From positions 80,335-126,246 of the forward strand of contig JAKSMC010000001.1 of assembly GCA_024400835.1 (NCBI GenBank): DNA of 45,912 bases. Reading direction: 5' to 3'. Both the position numbers and the translations under genes were made by a program. This document shows positions 26,894-33,806 of the stretch, in pieces (positions within the stretch are counted from its first letter, which is position 1; each line of letters begins with the position of its first letter). Under the pieces are notes generated by a model that did not search any database, had not been told where the DNA came from, and was given only the letters and a program-made list of their open reading frames with translations. Origin of the DNA: Bacteroidales bacterium (GTDB taxonomy: Bacteria > Bacteroidota > Bacteroidia > Bacteroidales > WCHB1-69).

Positions 26894-27310
26894 ATGAGAA
26901 TTTTTGAAGTTACAAGTGACAAGTACAAAGGCGTTGTCGTGTATAAGTTTGGCGATGACGACCGCTTTGCCGGTGTGGATTACAGCGGCGCCGAAATCAA
27001 TGTGGGCCAGGCGAACTGGATTATGCAGCACCTGCCCGCCAATGCGAAGTCGATGGCTCATCTTCCCGGGACGAGCGCGAAGGTGGTGGAGATTATCGAA
27101 AAGGTGGATTTCCAGGCATTCTGGGACCGCTACAACGACAAGGCGCGTTCGTCAAGGGTGAAGACCAAGAAGGTATGGGACAGGATGCCGAAGTCGGAGC
27201 AGATACGCGCGTATCATTTCGTGCCGAAGTATTTTGCGAGCATTCCTGGCGGAATTATGAAAAAGTATGCGACCACGTATCTGAACGACAGGCTTTGGGA
27301 CAATGAGTAG
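26894..27310 (+). CDS. replication/helicase-loader-like protein
   Basis: 138 residues. The N-terminal half is of unknown type. The C-terminal half, FWDRYNDKARSSRVKTKKVW then a YFASIPG segment and YATTYLNDRLWDN, resembles the C-terminal domain of DnaT-like and phage replication proteins (FWxxYxxK...W...TxLNxxxW), which load the replicative helicase. A Mu-like phage needs host replisome recruitment after strand transfer, so such a role is plausible. The similarity is by motif only. Confidence 0.5.
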   Translation: MRIFEVTSDKYKGVVVYKFGDDDRFAGVDYSGAEINVGQANWIMQHLPANAKSMAHLPGTSAKVVEIIEKVDFQAFWDRYNDKARSSRVKTKKVWDRMPKSEQIRAYHFVPKYFASIPGGIMKKYATTYLNDRLWDNE

Positions 27311-27340
27311 GTAATAGGTAATAAGTAATAGGTAATAGGT
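27311..27340 (+). repeat. heptad leader repeat
   Basis: GTAATAG, GTAATAA, GTAATAG, GTAATAG then GT immediately before the ATG at 27341. Confidence 0.75.
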
Positions 27341-27697
27341 ATGAATAGGTTTAAGATTAAGTTGAATGGGGTTGAGATGAAACAGTTGGCGATGACGGCA
27401 GTGAATGTTGCCAAGTGTCAATGTCCGGTTAGCAGTGAGGCCGACCTGGTGCTGACCGAAACACTGGAGCGCGTATGGTCACGGCTCCGCAATATGTACC
27501 GTCCGGACAAAGACAAATACACAGTTCAGATGAGCGCTGTGGAGACGTCGGTTATCTACGCGTATGTGGTTCCATTCCTGGTTGCCACAGACGACCCTAT
27601 GCTGCAGTCGTTCGGCATGCGCCTTGAACAGGATCTGTTCAACCAGATAAACAGGGAGTGCAACATTTATAATGCGATGAACTATGGGACGCGTTGA
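27341..27697 (+). CDS. early/middle protein, unknown
   Basis: 118 residues, mostly helical by composition (LTETLERVWSRLRNMYRPD; ETSVIYAYVVPFLVA). No recognised motif. It overlaps the next gene by 14 bases. The conserved place before the DnaA-like gene suggests a shared operon role, but nothing specific can be said. Confidence 0.65.
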   Translation: MNRFKIKLNGVEMKQLAMTAVNVAKCQCPVSSEADLVLTETLERVWSRLRNMYRPDKDKYTVQMSAVETSVIYAYVVPFLVATDDPMLQSFGMRLEQDLFNQINRECNIYNAMNYGTR

Positions 27698-27989
27698 TTT
27701 GAAGCTGCTGTACGATGTGATGGTGACGTACTACGGATGCCCGTTCAAGGTGAAGACCAGGCGCCGCTACTTCAGCGACAAGAAGGCTATGTTCTCGTAT
27801 ATCGGTCGAAAGTTGGGAGCCACTTACCAGGCGATTGCGGACGAGATCGGTATGCGCAACCACGCGAGCGTCATCCACGGTGAGGATCTGATGGAGGAAT
27901 TAATAGCCACTGATCCAACGTTTAACCGCCAATTAAATGATATTATGGACGAGTACGAGTTCAGGCAGTGGGCTGGGATATTGGTGTAA
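27684..27989 (+). CDS. DnaA domain IV-like DNA-binding protein
   Basis: 101 residues. KAMFSYIGRKLGATYQAIAD then EIGMRNHASVIHG (35-66) fits the DnaA domain IV pattern, where the GxRxHxxVxHA-type loop binds the DnaA box. No ATPase domain is present. It is the last gene before a terminator, where Mu has the middle-gene activator Mor. It could bind DnaA-box-like sites as a late activator or help recruit replication proteins; both are inference. Confidence 0.75.
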   Translation: MGRVDLKLLYDVMVTYYGCPFKVKTRRRYFSDKKAMFSYIGRKLGATYQAIADEIGMRNHASVIHGEDLMEELIATDPTFNRQLNDIMDEYEFRQWAGILV

Positions 27990-28013
27990 AAGAAACGAAT
28001 CAAAAAAATATTT

Positions 28014-28046
28014 ATCCGGTTGGGCTTAGTCCAATCGGATTTTTTA
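28014..28046 (+). terminator. terminator of the early operon
   Basis: ATCCGGTTGG and CCAATCGGAT form a 10-bp stem (one G-U) around 7 bases, then TTTTTT. Confidence 0.85.
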
Positions 28047-28055
28047 TATTTTTGC
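28047..28055 (+). promoter_or_regulatory. -7 promoter element of the membrane-protein gene
   Basis: TATTTTTGC directly after the terminator and 23 bases before the ATG at 28078. Confidence 0.7.
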
Positions 28056-28077
28056 GGCCCCATTCAACAACACAACT

Positions 28078-28689
28078 ATGACAACATTTGAAATCATTAT
28101 CTCTATCATATCCTTGGTCGCCACAATAGGTGTCTTTTCCTTCTTATATAAGATAGGAAAGAAGATCGGTGGATTTGAAGAATCCCTGAAAAACATCGGA
28201 GCATCGATGGACGGCCTCCCCTGTGAAAAGCGAAAGTCACAGTTGGAAGATATTCATGCTGATGTTGTTGCCATAAAAACTTTCCTTACTACGAAGTACA
28301 AGAATACGGAGGCGATTTGGGGAATGAAGCACAGCCCTACAGTGTTAAATGAGAATGGTCAGAAACTGCTGTCTGAAATATCAGGAAACTCATTCTTAGA
28401 GAAGAACAAAGATTTCTTCATTAAGGAATTGGAAGAAAAGAATCCAAAGACTCCATTGGATGTTGAGACATACGCCAATGATGTGTTGTTGGAGAATACG
28501 GACAATGAAATCTTCAATGGTATAAAGAACTGGATTTACAATAGTCCGGCACTTACGATAAAGGAAGGTGATTCTACAAGAGAGTACACCGTAACGCTAT
28601 ATGACGTATGCTATGTGCTCAGTATTCCGTTAAGAGACCTTTATCTTGATTTGCATCCTGAATTGATACCAGCAAAGATAGATCAATAA
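28078..28689 (+). CDS. membrane-anchored protein with own transcription unit
   Basis: 203 residues. One N-terminal transmembrane segment (~4-27, IIISIISLVATIGVFSFLY) and a cytoplasmic-like helical body; residues ~45-75 are a possible coiled coil, and the C-terminus (LYDVCYVLSIPLRDLYLDL) is a folded helical region. It is flanked by a terminator plus promoter upstream and a terminator downstream and is more AT-rich than neighbours, the marks of a moron expressed from the prophage. Superinfection exclusion or defence is a reasonable guess, but no motif proves it. Confidence 0.75.
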   Translation: MTTFEIIISIISLVATIGVFSFLYKIGKKIGGFEESLKNIGASMDGLPCEKRKSQLEDIHADVVAIKTFLTTKYKNTEAIWGMKHSPTVLNENGQKLLSEISGNSFLEKNKDFFIKELEEKNPKTPLDVETYANDVLLENTDNEIFNGIKNWIYNSPALTIKEGDSTREYTVTLYDVCYVLSIPLRDLYLDLHPELIPAKIDQ

Positions 28690-28712
28690 AAAAGTTATTG
28701 ACAATGAGACGG

Positions 28713-28743
28713 AACGGCTTGCAGAGATGCGGCCGTTTTTTTA
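28713..28743 (+). terminator. terminator of the membrane-protein gene
   Basis: AACGGC pairs with GCCGTT around 13 bases, followed by TTTTT. It merges into the next promoter. Confidence 0.75.
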
Positions 28744-28750
28744 TTTTTGC
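28742..28750 (+). promoter_or_regulatory. -7 promoter element of the gene at 28774
   Basis: TATTTTTGC, 23 bases before the ATG. It shares the string TATTTTTGCGG with the promoters at 28047 and 30153. Confidence 0.65.
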
Positions 28751-28773
28751 GGCAAACAAAACCGTGAATAAGT

Positions 28774-29046
28774 ATGGCAAGAAACAGACTGAACCATCTC
28801 CTCTATTGCAAGAAGGTGTGTGATATCGTTAAGGAACACTACGAGCCGGATTGGACGACATACGCGGCGGTGTGGAGACGGTTTGTGAATCCTGTCTATC
28901 CGATGAGCTACCCCACGTTCATCAAGATTATCAATATGCCGAATCTGGATGGGCAGATACAGGAGGCGCAGCGTATGGCGGAAGCCAAACGCAGGGCTTC
29001 AGCGGCCAATGTGGTGCGCAACCAGCTGGATCTTTTCGGCGATTAG
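28774..29046 (+). CDS. small basic protein, possible regulator
   Basis: 90 residues, basic and helical. The middle MSYPTFIKIINMPNLDGQ could be a helix-turn-helix, and the C-terminus is a charged helix (IQEAQRMAEAKRRASAANVV). It has its own promoter and stands at the early/late border, where Mu encodes activator C. A late-gene activator is possible but not shown. It converges on the leftward operon with a 4-base overlap. Confidence 0.65.
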   Translation: MARNRLNHLLYCKKVCDIVKEHYEPDWTTYAAVWRRFVNPVYPMSYPTFIKIINMPNLDGQIQEAQRMAEAKRRASAANVVRNQLDLFGD

Positions 29047-29555
29047 TCTTCGGCGATGATGACGGACGGAGCGGCCGTGACGGTGGTGAAACCGGTTTTG
29101 ACGGCGGAGTCGTCAATCATATTGCATTTGTATTCCTCGATGTTGTCCACAAACCTTTCGTGGTTGTGGTTTGGGATGGTCTTGGTGCGCATCCAGGAGT
29201 TGGTGTTGGAGGCGGAGAAGTTCTGCATGGCCGCCACCACCTTGTCCACGATGTCGAGATATTCGAGCGCCTTCTGTTCGAAGCAGTCCGGGGTGTAGTC
29301 GGCGGTGTCGTTGAACCACTGGGTGACGATGTGCAGCCGGACGAAGAGTTCGGCGCTCTGCACTCGGTTGCCGAGGGTCTTCCAGTCGTGCGGCAGAAAC
29401 TCGACGAAGACGGCGGGTGTGGCGAACGGGGTTTCCTGTTCGATAAACTCGACCTGCTGGTTCCAGAGGTCGAAGTGTTGGAATAGTTGTTCGTTTTGGC
29501 CGTCGGTGATGGTTTTGAGGCGGTTCTTGATGTCGAGGTATAACTGTTTTTTCAT
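29043..29555 (-). CDS. tail terminator/completion-like protein
   Basis: 170 residues, last gene of the leftward operon. The layout (N-terminal helix LYLDIKNRLKTI, then FVEFLPHDWKTLGNRVQSAELFVRLHIV and a C-terminal segment ending TVTAAPSVIIAED) fits small tail terminator or gp37-type proteins found beside gp31/gpG. Such proteins cap the tail tube at the head-proximal end. The start overlaps the previous gene's stop by 4 bases. Assignment is by context and fold pattern. Confidence 0.6.
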   Translation of the reverse strand: MKKQLYLDIKNRLKTITDGQNEQLFQHFDLWNQQVEFIEQETPFATPAVFVEFLPHDWKTLGNRVQSAELFVRLHIVTQWFNDTADYTPDCFEQKALEYLDIVDKVVAAMQNFSASNTNSWMRTKTIPNHNHERFVDNIEEYKCNMIDDSAVKTGFTTVTAAPSVIIAED

Positions 29556-30046
29556 CGTTGTGCTATTTGTTTGAGTTTGCGTTCGATTTCGGAAATGATA
29601 AGTTTGTTGAGTTCGTCGCTGGGTCCCATGAACTGTCGTTTCGGCATAATGAAGCCTTTTCCCCTGCCAGAGCGGAGGCCTTCGTTGTGTACGCGGCCGT
29701 AAGGTTCTTTGGAGCCGAAGGCATTGGGGGCGGTCCAGATGACGACCTGTCCGTTGGAGACGGACTTTATTTCGATGGAGCGAGCGAGGTCGCCGGTGTC
29801 GCCGGTGAGGATTTTGCGTGAGGTACGAGCGGGATGGTGTTTGGCGGCGTACCTGTTGGCCTTAGTGCCGGGCGTTCTGCGCCGCACCTCCTTCCAGGAG
29901 ACACGTCCCCAGGCTTCGTTCTGGAAGTTCTTCTTGAAATAGGACACGGCGGTCTTGCCGGCTATGGTTGGGGCATAGTTGGCGAAGAGTTCCCTGAACT
30001 CGTTTTCGAGGCGCTGAATTTCGCTGGCGAACTGCTGTGGGGACAT
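29552..30046 (-). CDS. phage virion morphogenesis protein, gpG/gp31-like
   Basis: 164 residues. An N-terminal helical part (FASEIQRLENEFRELF) leads to a beta-rich, basic part with GDTGDLARSIEIKSVSNGQVV and PYGRVHNEG and KGFIMPKRQFMG, the pattern of Phage_tail_S/HK97-gp10-like proteins. In Mu, gpG is needed for head and tail joining. It lies before the tail terminator-like gene, as in related phages. Confidence 0.8.
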   Translation of the reverse strand: MSPQQFASEIQRLENEFRELFANYAPTIAGKTAVSYFKKNFQNEAWGRVSWKEVRRRTPGTKANRYAAKHHPARTSRKILTGDTGDLARSIEIKSVSNGQVVIWTAPNAFGSKEPYGRVHNEGLRSGRGKGFIMPKRQFMGPSDELNKLIISEIERKLKQIAQR

Positions 30047-30049
30047 GGT

Positions 30050-30136
30050 TTATTCGTCTTTGGTTTTAATGATGATAATTGCAGCAATGATAAATCCGGC
30101 AACTGCAATGATTGTACAACAGATTGTTTCACACAT
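30050..30136 (-). CDS. 28-residue membrane peptide
   Basis: MCETICCTIIAVAGFIIAAI followed by IIIKTKDE: a short Cys-containing head, one transmembrane segment and a charged tail. It stops 3 bases before the virion morphogenesis ATG on the same strand. A holin-like or toxin-like peptide is possible. Too short for strong statistics, but the clean hydrophobic profile and tight spacing support coding. Confidence 0.5.
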   Translation of the reverse strand: MCETICCTIIAVAGFIIAAIIIIKTKDE

Positions 30137-30152
30137 AATGATGGTGTTTTTT

Positions 30153-30161
30153 TATTTTTGC
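30153..30161 (+). promoter_or_regulatory. -7 promoter element of the gene at 30191
   Basis: TATTTTTGC in a plus-strand context inside the leftward operon, 30 bases before the ATG at 30191. Confidence 0.65.
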
Positions 30162-30190
30162 GGAATTGTTTAACTAAAAAATTCAGTAAT

Positions 30191-30427
30191 ATGACAAAAG
30201 ACGATGTTACATTTGAATCATTCGGAATGTCTGTTCAAGCAATTGCAATTGCGAAGGCCTTAAAACGCATGATGGTTCCTGCTGAGAAACAGGATGAGTT
30301 TGTCAAGCAGTATAAATCATGCTTGCGAGAGGTTCTTAAAGACATGCAGAGTCGGCATTCCGAACTAAGTCCGATAATACAGAAGCTACTTTCTGATGAA
30401 CATCAGAATTTATCGGACGAACAATAA
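30191..30427 (+). CDS. small plus-strand protein within the leftward operon
   Basis: 78 residues from the ATG at 30191. Helical and charged (IAIAKALKRMMVPAEKQDEF; CLREVLKDMQSRHSEL). It has its own promoter upstream and a strong terminator 50 bases after its stop, so it is a separate unit opposing the head operon. Its last 92 bases overlap the end of the minus-strand gene at 30336. A regulator or an immunity-type gene is possible; no motif. Confidence 0.6.
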   Translation: MTKDDVTFESFGMSVQAIAIAKALKRMMVPAEKQDEFVKQYKSCLREVLKDMQSRHSELSPIIQKLLSDEHQNLSDEQ

Positions 30428-30698
30428 CACGTGCCGTTATTGAAACTATATCCGTATTATCCGTGAAATTCTCCAAGGCCTCCTCTAATTTGTTCAGGAG
30501 GTCTTTTTTTGAGATGTTCTCTTCGCAGATGTCAATAATGGTTACGTCAGAAACACCTGCTTTCTTTTCCTTATCTTTCGGAAATTCTCCAGTACCAGTA
30601 GTGCTTTCGGTATATGGACGTTGAGGGCAGGCAGCGGAACAGAAGACGCAATTCTCTGTGTCGCGCTCTTCATGATAGGTTTTGCAGAAAAATTTCAT
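30336..30698 (-). CDS. small protein downstream of MuF, unknown
   Basis: 120 residues from the ATG at 30698. N-terminal part has Cys residues (FFCKTYHEERDTENCVFCSAACP), suggesting a metal site; the C-terminal half is alpha/beta (VTIIDICEENISKKDL to DIVSITARVIV). It follows MuF by 115 bases, where immunity genes of MuF toxins tend to lie. The plus-strand terminator at 30477-30510 lies inside it, and it overlaps the plus-strand gene ending at 30427, so one of the two may be inactive. Longer upstream extension looks noncoding. Confidence 0.5.
   Translation of the reverse strand: MKFFCKTYHEERDTENCVFCSAACPQRPYTESTTGTGEFPKDKEKKAGVSDVTIIDICEENISKKDLLNKLEEALENFTDNTDIVSITARVIVRPINSDVHQKVASVLSDLVRNADSACL
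30477..30510 (+). terminator. terminator of the plus-strand gene at 30191
   Basis: GGCCTCCT and AGGAGGTC pair over 8 bp (one G-U) with an 11-base loop, then seven T. Confidence 0.75.
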
Positions 30699-30813
30699 AA
30701 TATTTTTGATTTGTGTTGTATGTTGAAAAAAAATGTATTTTTGCGGTCGGAAGCATCTGATAGAATCATTGGGTTGCGTACAGCGACTATGACTATTGGA
30801 TGCTTTCATCTTT

Positions 30814-32070
30814 TTAGGCTTTAACCATTGTATAAAAACAGAATTCTCCAGTCTTGTACTCAACTATTTCCAGAAGAATATCGGTTCCATCTGGAAGTTT
30901 TGACTTAAAATAATGAAACCATTTAAGTTTTTTCTTTAGTCTTAAAGTACGACCTTTATTGTGAGACAAGTCAACGGATTCTTTTTTTACCCATTCTGAA
31001 TTTCTTATATATTCAGGTATTTCGTTGACTATTTGGTTCTTTAACCAAAATTGTTTAGTGCCAAACATTTTATCGGCATATTCACGTATACTGTATTCTT
31101 TAAATATCACCTCGTGATTTTCTCCTTGGACTTCACAAATTGATTTTTTTTGAAGTAGGTCATTCACTTTTGCTTCTTTTTGAATTATATTTCTTGCAAG
31201 TGATTGACATACATTTTCAACTGATCTTCTCCTTTTTCCATTTCCCGCTTGTTTGAAGTAGGTGCATTCATCAGTGAAGACTTCCCCGGTTTCTGCGGGG
31301 TTGCCGTCGAGGCCGGAGGCGTGTATGCCGCCGCCGTCGGAGCGGTATTCGTCGAGTTCGTCGGGGGTAAGGTCGTTGGTGTTGGTCGGGTCGTCGGTTT
31401 CCTCCCAGTCGCACTTGCAGTTCCAGAGGTTGCCGGGCTGGTTCTGTAGCCAGAACGGGTCGTTCTTGGGGAGTACGAGTCCTGCGAATCGGAGGTGCAG
31501 TTCGCGCGGGTTTGCGCTCCTGGTTCTGATCCATCTGAGGTTCGGGTATAGTTCGTTGGCTACGGGGTCGGCGTTGAAGTCGGTCCACTGTTTGGCGGTG
31601 CGTGCCCGTGCCGTGGCAGTGTTGTACTCGGCGGCCTGGTAGCGGTTGAAGGTGTTGAGCACGGCCTTGGCCACCTTTTTAAAGTCATCGTCATCGGGCC
31701 ACTTGTCGCGCTGCCGTTTGAGCTGTTCGGTGAGGTGGTAGGCCTTGTATGCGGCAAAGCGGCTGACGTTGCTCTGCAGTTGCGCCTGGAGGTCGAAATA
31801 CCTGTCGCCGTACTCTTCGGATGATAGTACTCCGGCAACGGCCTTGCGCAGGTTGTCGGCATAGGCTTGGAAAACATCGGGCTGTATGTCCTTGGCCTCT
31901 CCGGTCAGGACCTCCTCGATGACTTTGTCGTAGAGTTCGCGTTTGGACAGGTTGTAGGGTACGGGGAAGGAGTGCAGCGCGTTGAGGACTTCATCGGTGC
32001 TGTTGTGGAAGTATAGGTTGTCGAGTGCGGCGAGCGCGGCGGAGTCGGACAGGTCGTTGCCTGTCCTCAG
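30814..32070 (-). CDS. MuF minor head protein with toxin-like C-terminal domain
   Basis: Frame open from the CTG at 32070 to 30814 (418 residues). Residues ~125-240 hold the MuF/gp30 pattern: ATARARTAKQWTDF, then WIRTRSANPRELHLRFAGL, NDPFW and NLWNCKCDWEE. From ~270 the DNA becomes AT-rich and the protein changes: near the end GRTLRLKKKLKWFHYF, then LPDGTDILLEIVEYKTGEFC, resembling BECR-fold nucleases found on MuF polymorphic toxins. There is no ATG, GTG or TTG in frame before 31674, which already lies inside the conserved region, so synthesis must use CTG (CTGA overlapping the portal stop) or a -1 frameshift from the portal gene. The domain call is by motif recall. Confidence 0.8.
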   Translation of the reverse strand: MRTGNDLSDSAALAALDNLYFHNSTDEVLNALHSFPVPYNLSKRELYDKVIEEVLTGEAKDIQPDVFQAYADNLRKAVAGVLSSEEYGDRYFDLQAQLQSNVSRFAAYKAYHLTEQLKRQRDKWPDDDDFKKVAKAVLNTFNRYQAAEYNTATARARTAKQWTDFNADPVANELYPNLRWIRTRSANPRELHLRFAGLVLPKNDPFWLQNQPGNLWNCKCDWEETDDPTNTNDLTPDELDEYRSDGGGIHASGLDGNPAETGEVFTDECTYFKQAGNGKRRRSVENVCQSLARNIIQKEAKVNDLLQKKSICEVQGENHEVIFKEYSIREYADKMFGTKQFWLKNQIVNEIPEYIRNSEWVKKESVDLSHNKGRTLRLKKKLKWFHYFKSKLPDGTDILLEIVEYKTGEFCFYTMVKA

Positions 32071-32079
32071 ACGAAAAAA
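32047..32079 (-). promoter_or_regulatory. -1 ribosomal frameshift signal at the portal/MuF junction
   Basis: On the minus strand the portal codons GAT TTT TTC GTC TGA contain the slippery heptamer T_TTT_TTC (32079-32073). A 6-base spacer follows, then a perfect 7-bp hairpin GGACAGG-CAACGA-CCTGTCC (32066-32047). Slipping back one base leads straight into the MuF frame (CGT CTG AGG), giving a portal-MuF fusion of 856 residues. Confidence 0.65.
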
Positions 32080-33383
32080 TCCCGGATGCGGTTGAAGAGG
32101 TTGTTGGCCTTTGGTTTGGTTCTGCCGTGTTCGTCATCATCCTTTAAAGGGTTTTGAAGCGGCTGTTCAAAGGCCTTGAAGGCGTGTTTCATTTCGAGTT
32201 CCTCCTTCATCGCCTCGTAGTTGTCGGGTTTGGGTATGTCGAACTCCTCGTAGAGGTAGTCGTCTTCGACGGGGATTCTGTCGGAGATGGAGCTGAGTAC
32301 GTTCCACTTGGTCTGGAGTTGATTCCAGTCCTTGTCGGGCGACTGGTACCAGATGAATCCTCCGGCGAGGTTGATGCCGAATCGTTTGAGTATGGCTCGC
32401 AGACGTGTGTTGAGGATGGCGAGTACGAACTTCTGGTCGCTCTCGGTCTTGGCGTCTTCCACCTCCTTGTGCACTTCGCCGAGCGAGCGGGCGCCCTTGT
32501 CGCCCTGTTCTGTGGTGAGTGTGTTTCCGAGGATGGTTTTGGAGATGGCCGCGTCGCAGGCCTGCACGAGCCGGTCATAGACCTCGTTGGATCCGGTGGA
32601 GCCGCCTGTTTCGTGAATCTTGAGTTCCGAGTTTCGGGGATGCAGGCAGTAGCCTGCGCCGCTCCACTGGATGAGCATGTCTTCGAGCTTGTTGCGGGTG
32701 TTCTCGTCGTAGTCGTCATAGATCATCTCACGGAAGGGCATTCCGAACATCTCGGCGAACTGCGACCAGTCTCCGAAGCCGCCGCGCTTATAGATGACGT
32801 ACTGCGCCGCCTTGGCGAAGAGGCCCTTGTCTTTGGGGTCGCCTGCCCAGAGCATGTAGTTGGCGAGCGGAAGCTCTTTGAAGAGCCAGTCCTTGGAAAC
32901 GAGGGACTGCTGTTTGGAGATGCATTCGAAGCCCTCTTCCGGATGGACGTGCTTGCGAGGAATGAGGTCGAAGTCTATCTTGTAGGTTTCCTCGTCCTGG
33001 TCATACCAGACGCCGTTGATCTGGATGAGCGTGAAGCCCCACATAATGCTGTTGTGGATTTCGCGGATGAGGAGCCTCATATCCGGGGAGTTGAGGAGCG
33101 CGGAAATATCTTCGTCTTCCACGCCGTCGCGGACGAAGACGAGTTCCTTGTTGAGGATGGCGTCCTGGCGTTTGCCCCAGGTGGCCTCGATCTGTCCGTC
33201 GAGGAGGATGTCCTCGTAGAGGTCGTAGAGATGAGTTCTGTTTGGGTTCTGGATATTTTCGAAGGCTCGGATGGCGGCCTTCCAGTTCTCGATGTCCTGC
33301 GTGTTGTGCGGGGCGTTGAGGACGTTGATGTTCTGCACGATGATGTTGTCGGGCTTCTTGCCCTTGGTTCGTTTTACGGCCAT
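32067..33383 (-). CDS. portal protein, Mu gp29-like (DUF935)
   Basis: 438 residues from the ATG at 33383, one base after the previous gene's TGA; an ATG 33 bases further up overlaps that gene. DUF935-like start: NIIVQNINVLNAPHNTQDIE, then HLYDLYEDILLDGQIEATW and ILGNTLTTEQGDKGARSLGEVH, with a C-terminal region ending FNRIRDFFV. The portal forms the ring at one capsid vertex through which DNA enters, and in Mu gp29 stands next to gp30 (MuF), as here. The stop codon lies within the frameshift signal, so a fraction of ribosomes may continue into MuF. Confidence 0.9.
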   Translation of the reverse strand: MAVKRTKGKKPDNIIVQNINVLNAPHNTQDIENWKAAIRAFENIQNPNRTHLYDLYEDILLDGQIEATWGKRQDAILNKELVFVRDGVEDEDISALLNSPDMRLLIREIHNSIMWGFTLIQINGVWYDQDEETYKIDFDLIPRKHVHPEEGFECISKQQSLVSKDWLFKELPLANYMLWAGDPKDKGLFAKAAQYVIYKRGGFGDWSQFAEMFGMPFREMIYDDYDENTRNKLEDMLIQWSGAGYCLHPRNSELKIHETGGSTGSNEVYDRLVQACDAAISKTILGNTLTTEQGDKGARSLGEVHKEVEDAKTESDQKFVLAILNTRLRAILKRFGINLAGGFIWYQSPDKDWNQLQTKWNVLSSISDRIPVEDDYLYEEFDIPKPDNYEAMKEELEMKHAFKAFEQPLQNPLKDDDEHGRTKPKANNLFNRIRDFFV

Positions 33384-33384
33384 A

Positions 33385-33798
33385 TCACATTTGGTTCTTG
33401 CGTTTGCGGTTGCCACCGAAGGAGACGTAAGACGAAGTGCCGGTGGTTCCAGTTCGTCTGGTCAGAGCGTCGATGGAGGCCCTTTCGGCCTGCACATCCT
33501 TGAGGAAGGCGATGGTGTCGCGGTAGGCATCCCTTCTAACCTCGGGCATATTGACGGGGTTGGATATTTTGAAGCAGTTGTAGAGCGCGACGTCACGCAC
33601 GAGCCGGATGACGAGCGGCGAGCGTTCGGAGCCGGTCTTGGCGAACTCGGCGCGGATGTCGTATCTTGCGGTAAGATAGCTTTCCACTTCGGACTGTGCT
33701 TCGGAGATGGCCTGTTCGGCGTTTTCGGCATATCGCGTGATGACGTTGAGCATCTCGCCGTGTATGCCGTATTTGAGGTCGTTGATGTCTAAGTACAT
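33385..33798 (-). CDS. Mu gp36-like protein (DUF1320)
   Basis: 137 residues. YLDINDLKYGIHGEMLNVIT and the following AQSEVESYLTARYDI match DUF1320, small head-tail connector proteins; RLVRDVALYNCFK is the typical second helix. The C-terminal ~25 residues are Gly/Thr/Arg-rich and disordered. In Mu, gp36 is encoded in the capsid/tail block; here it stands before the portal in the leftward operon. Confidence 0.85.
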   Translation of the reverse strand: MYLDINDLKYGIHGEMLNVITRYAENAEQAISEAQSEVESYLTARYDIRAEFAKTGSERSPLVIRLVRDVALYNCFKISNPVNMPEVRRDAYRDTIAFLKDVQAERASIDALTRRTGTTGTSSYVSFGGNRKRKNQM

Positions 33799-33806
33799 AG
33801 TGTCGG

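Noticed and set aside
30735..30824. TATTTTTGCGG on the plus strand next to the MuF end
   Set aside because: It fits the -7 motif but no credible plus-strand gene follows; only an 11-codon ORF. Might give antisense RNA, but unsupported.
32154..33503. 449-residue plus-strand ORF
   Set aside because: Antisense to the portal gene, which has recognisable DUF935 motifs; the plus product is a shadow.
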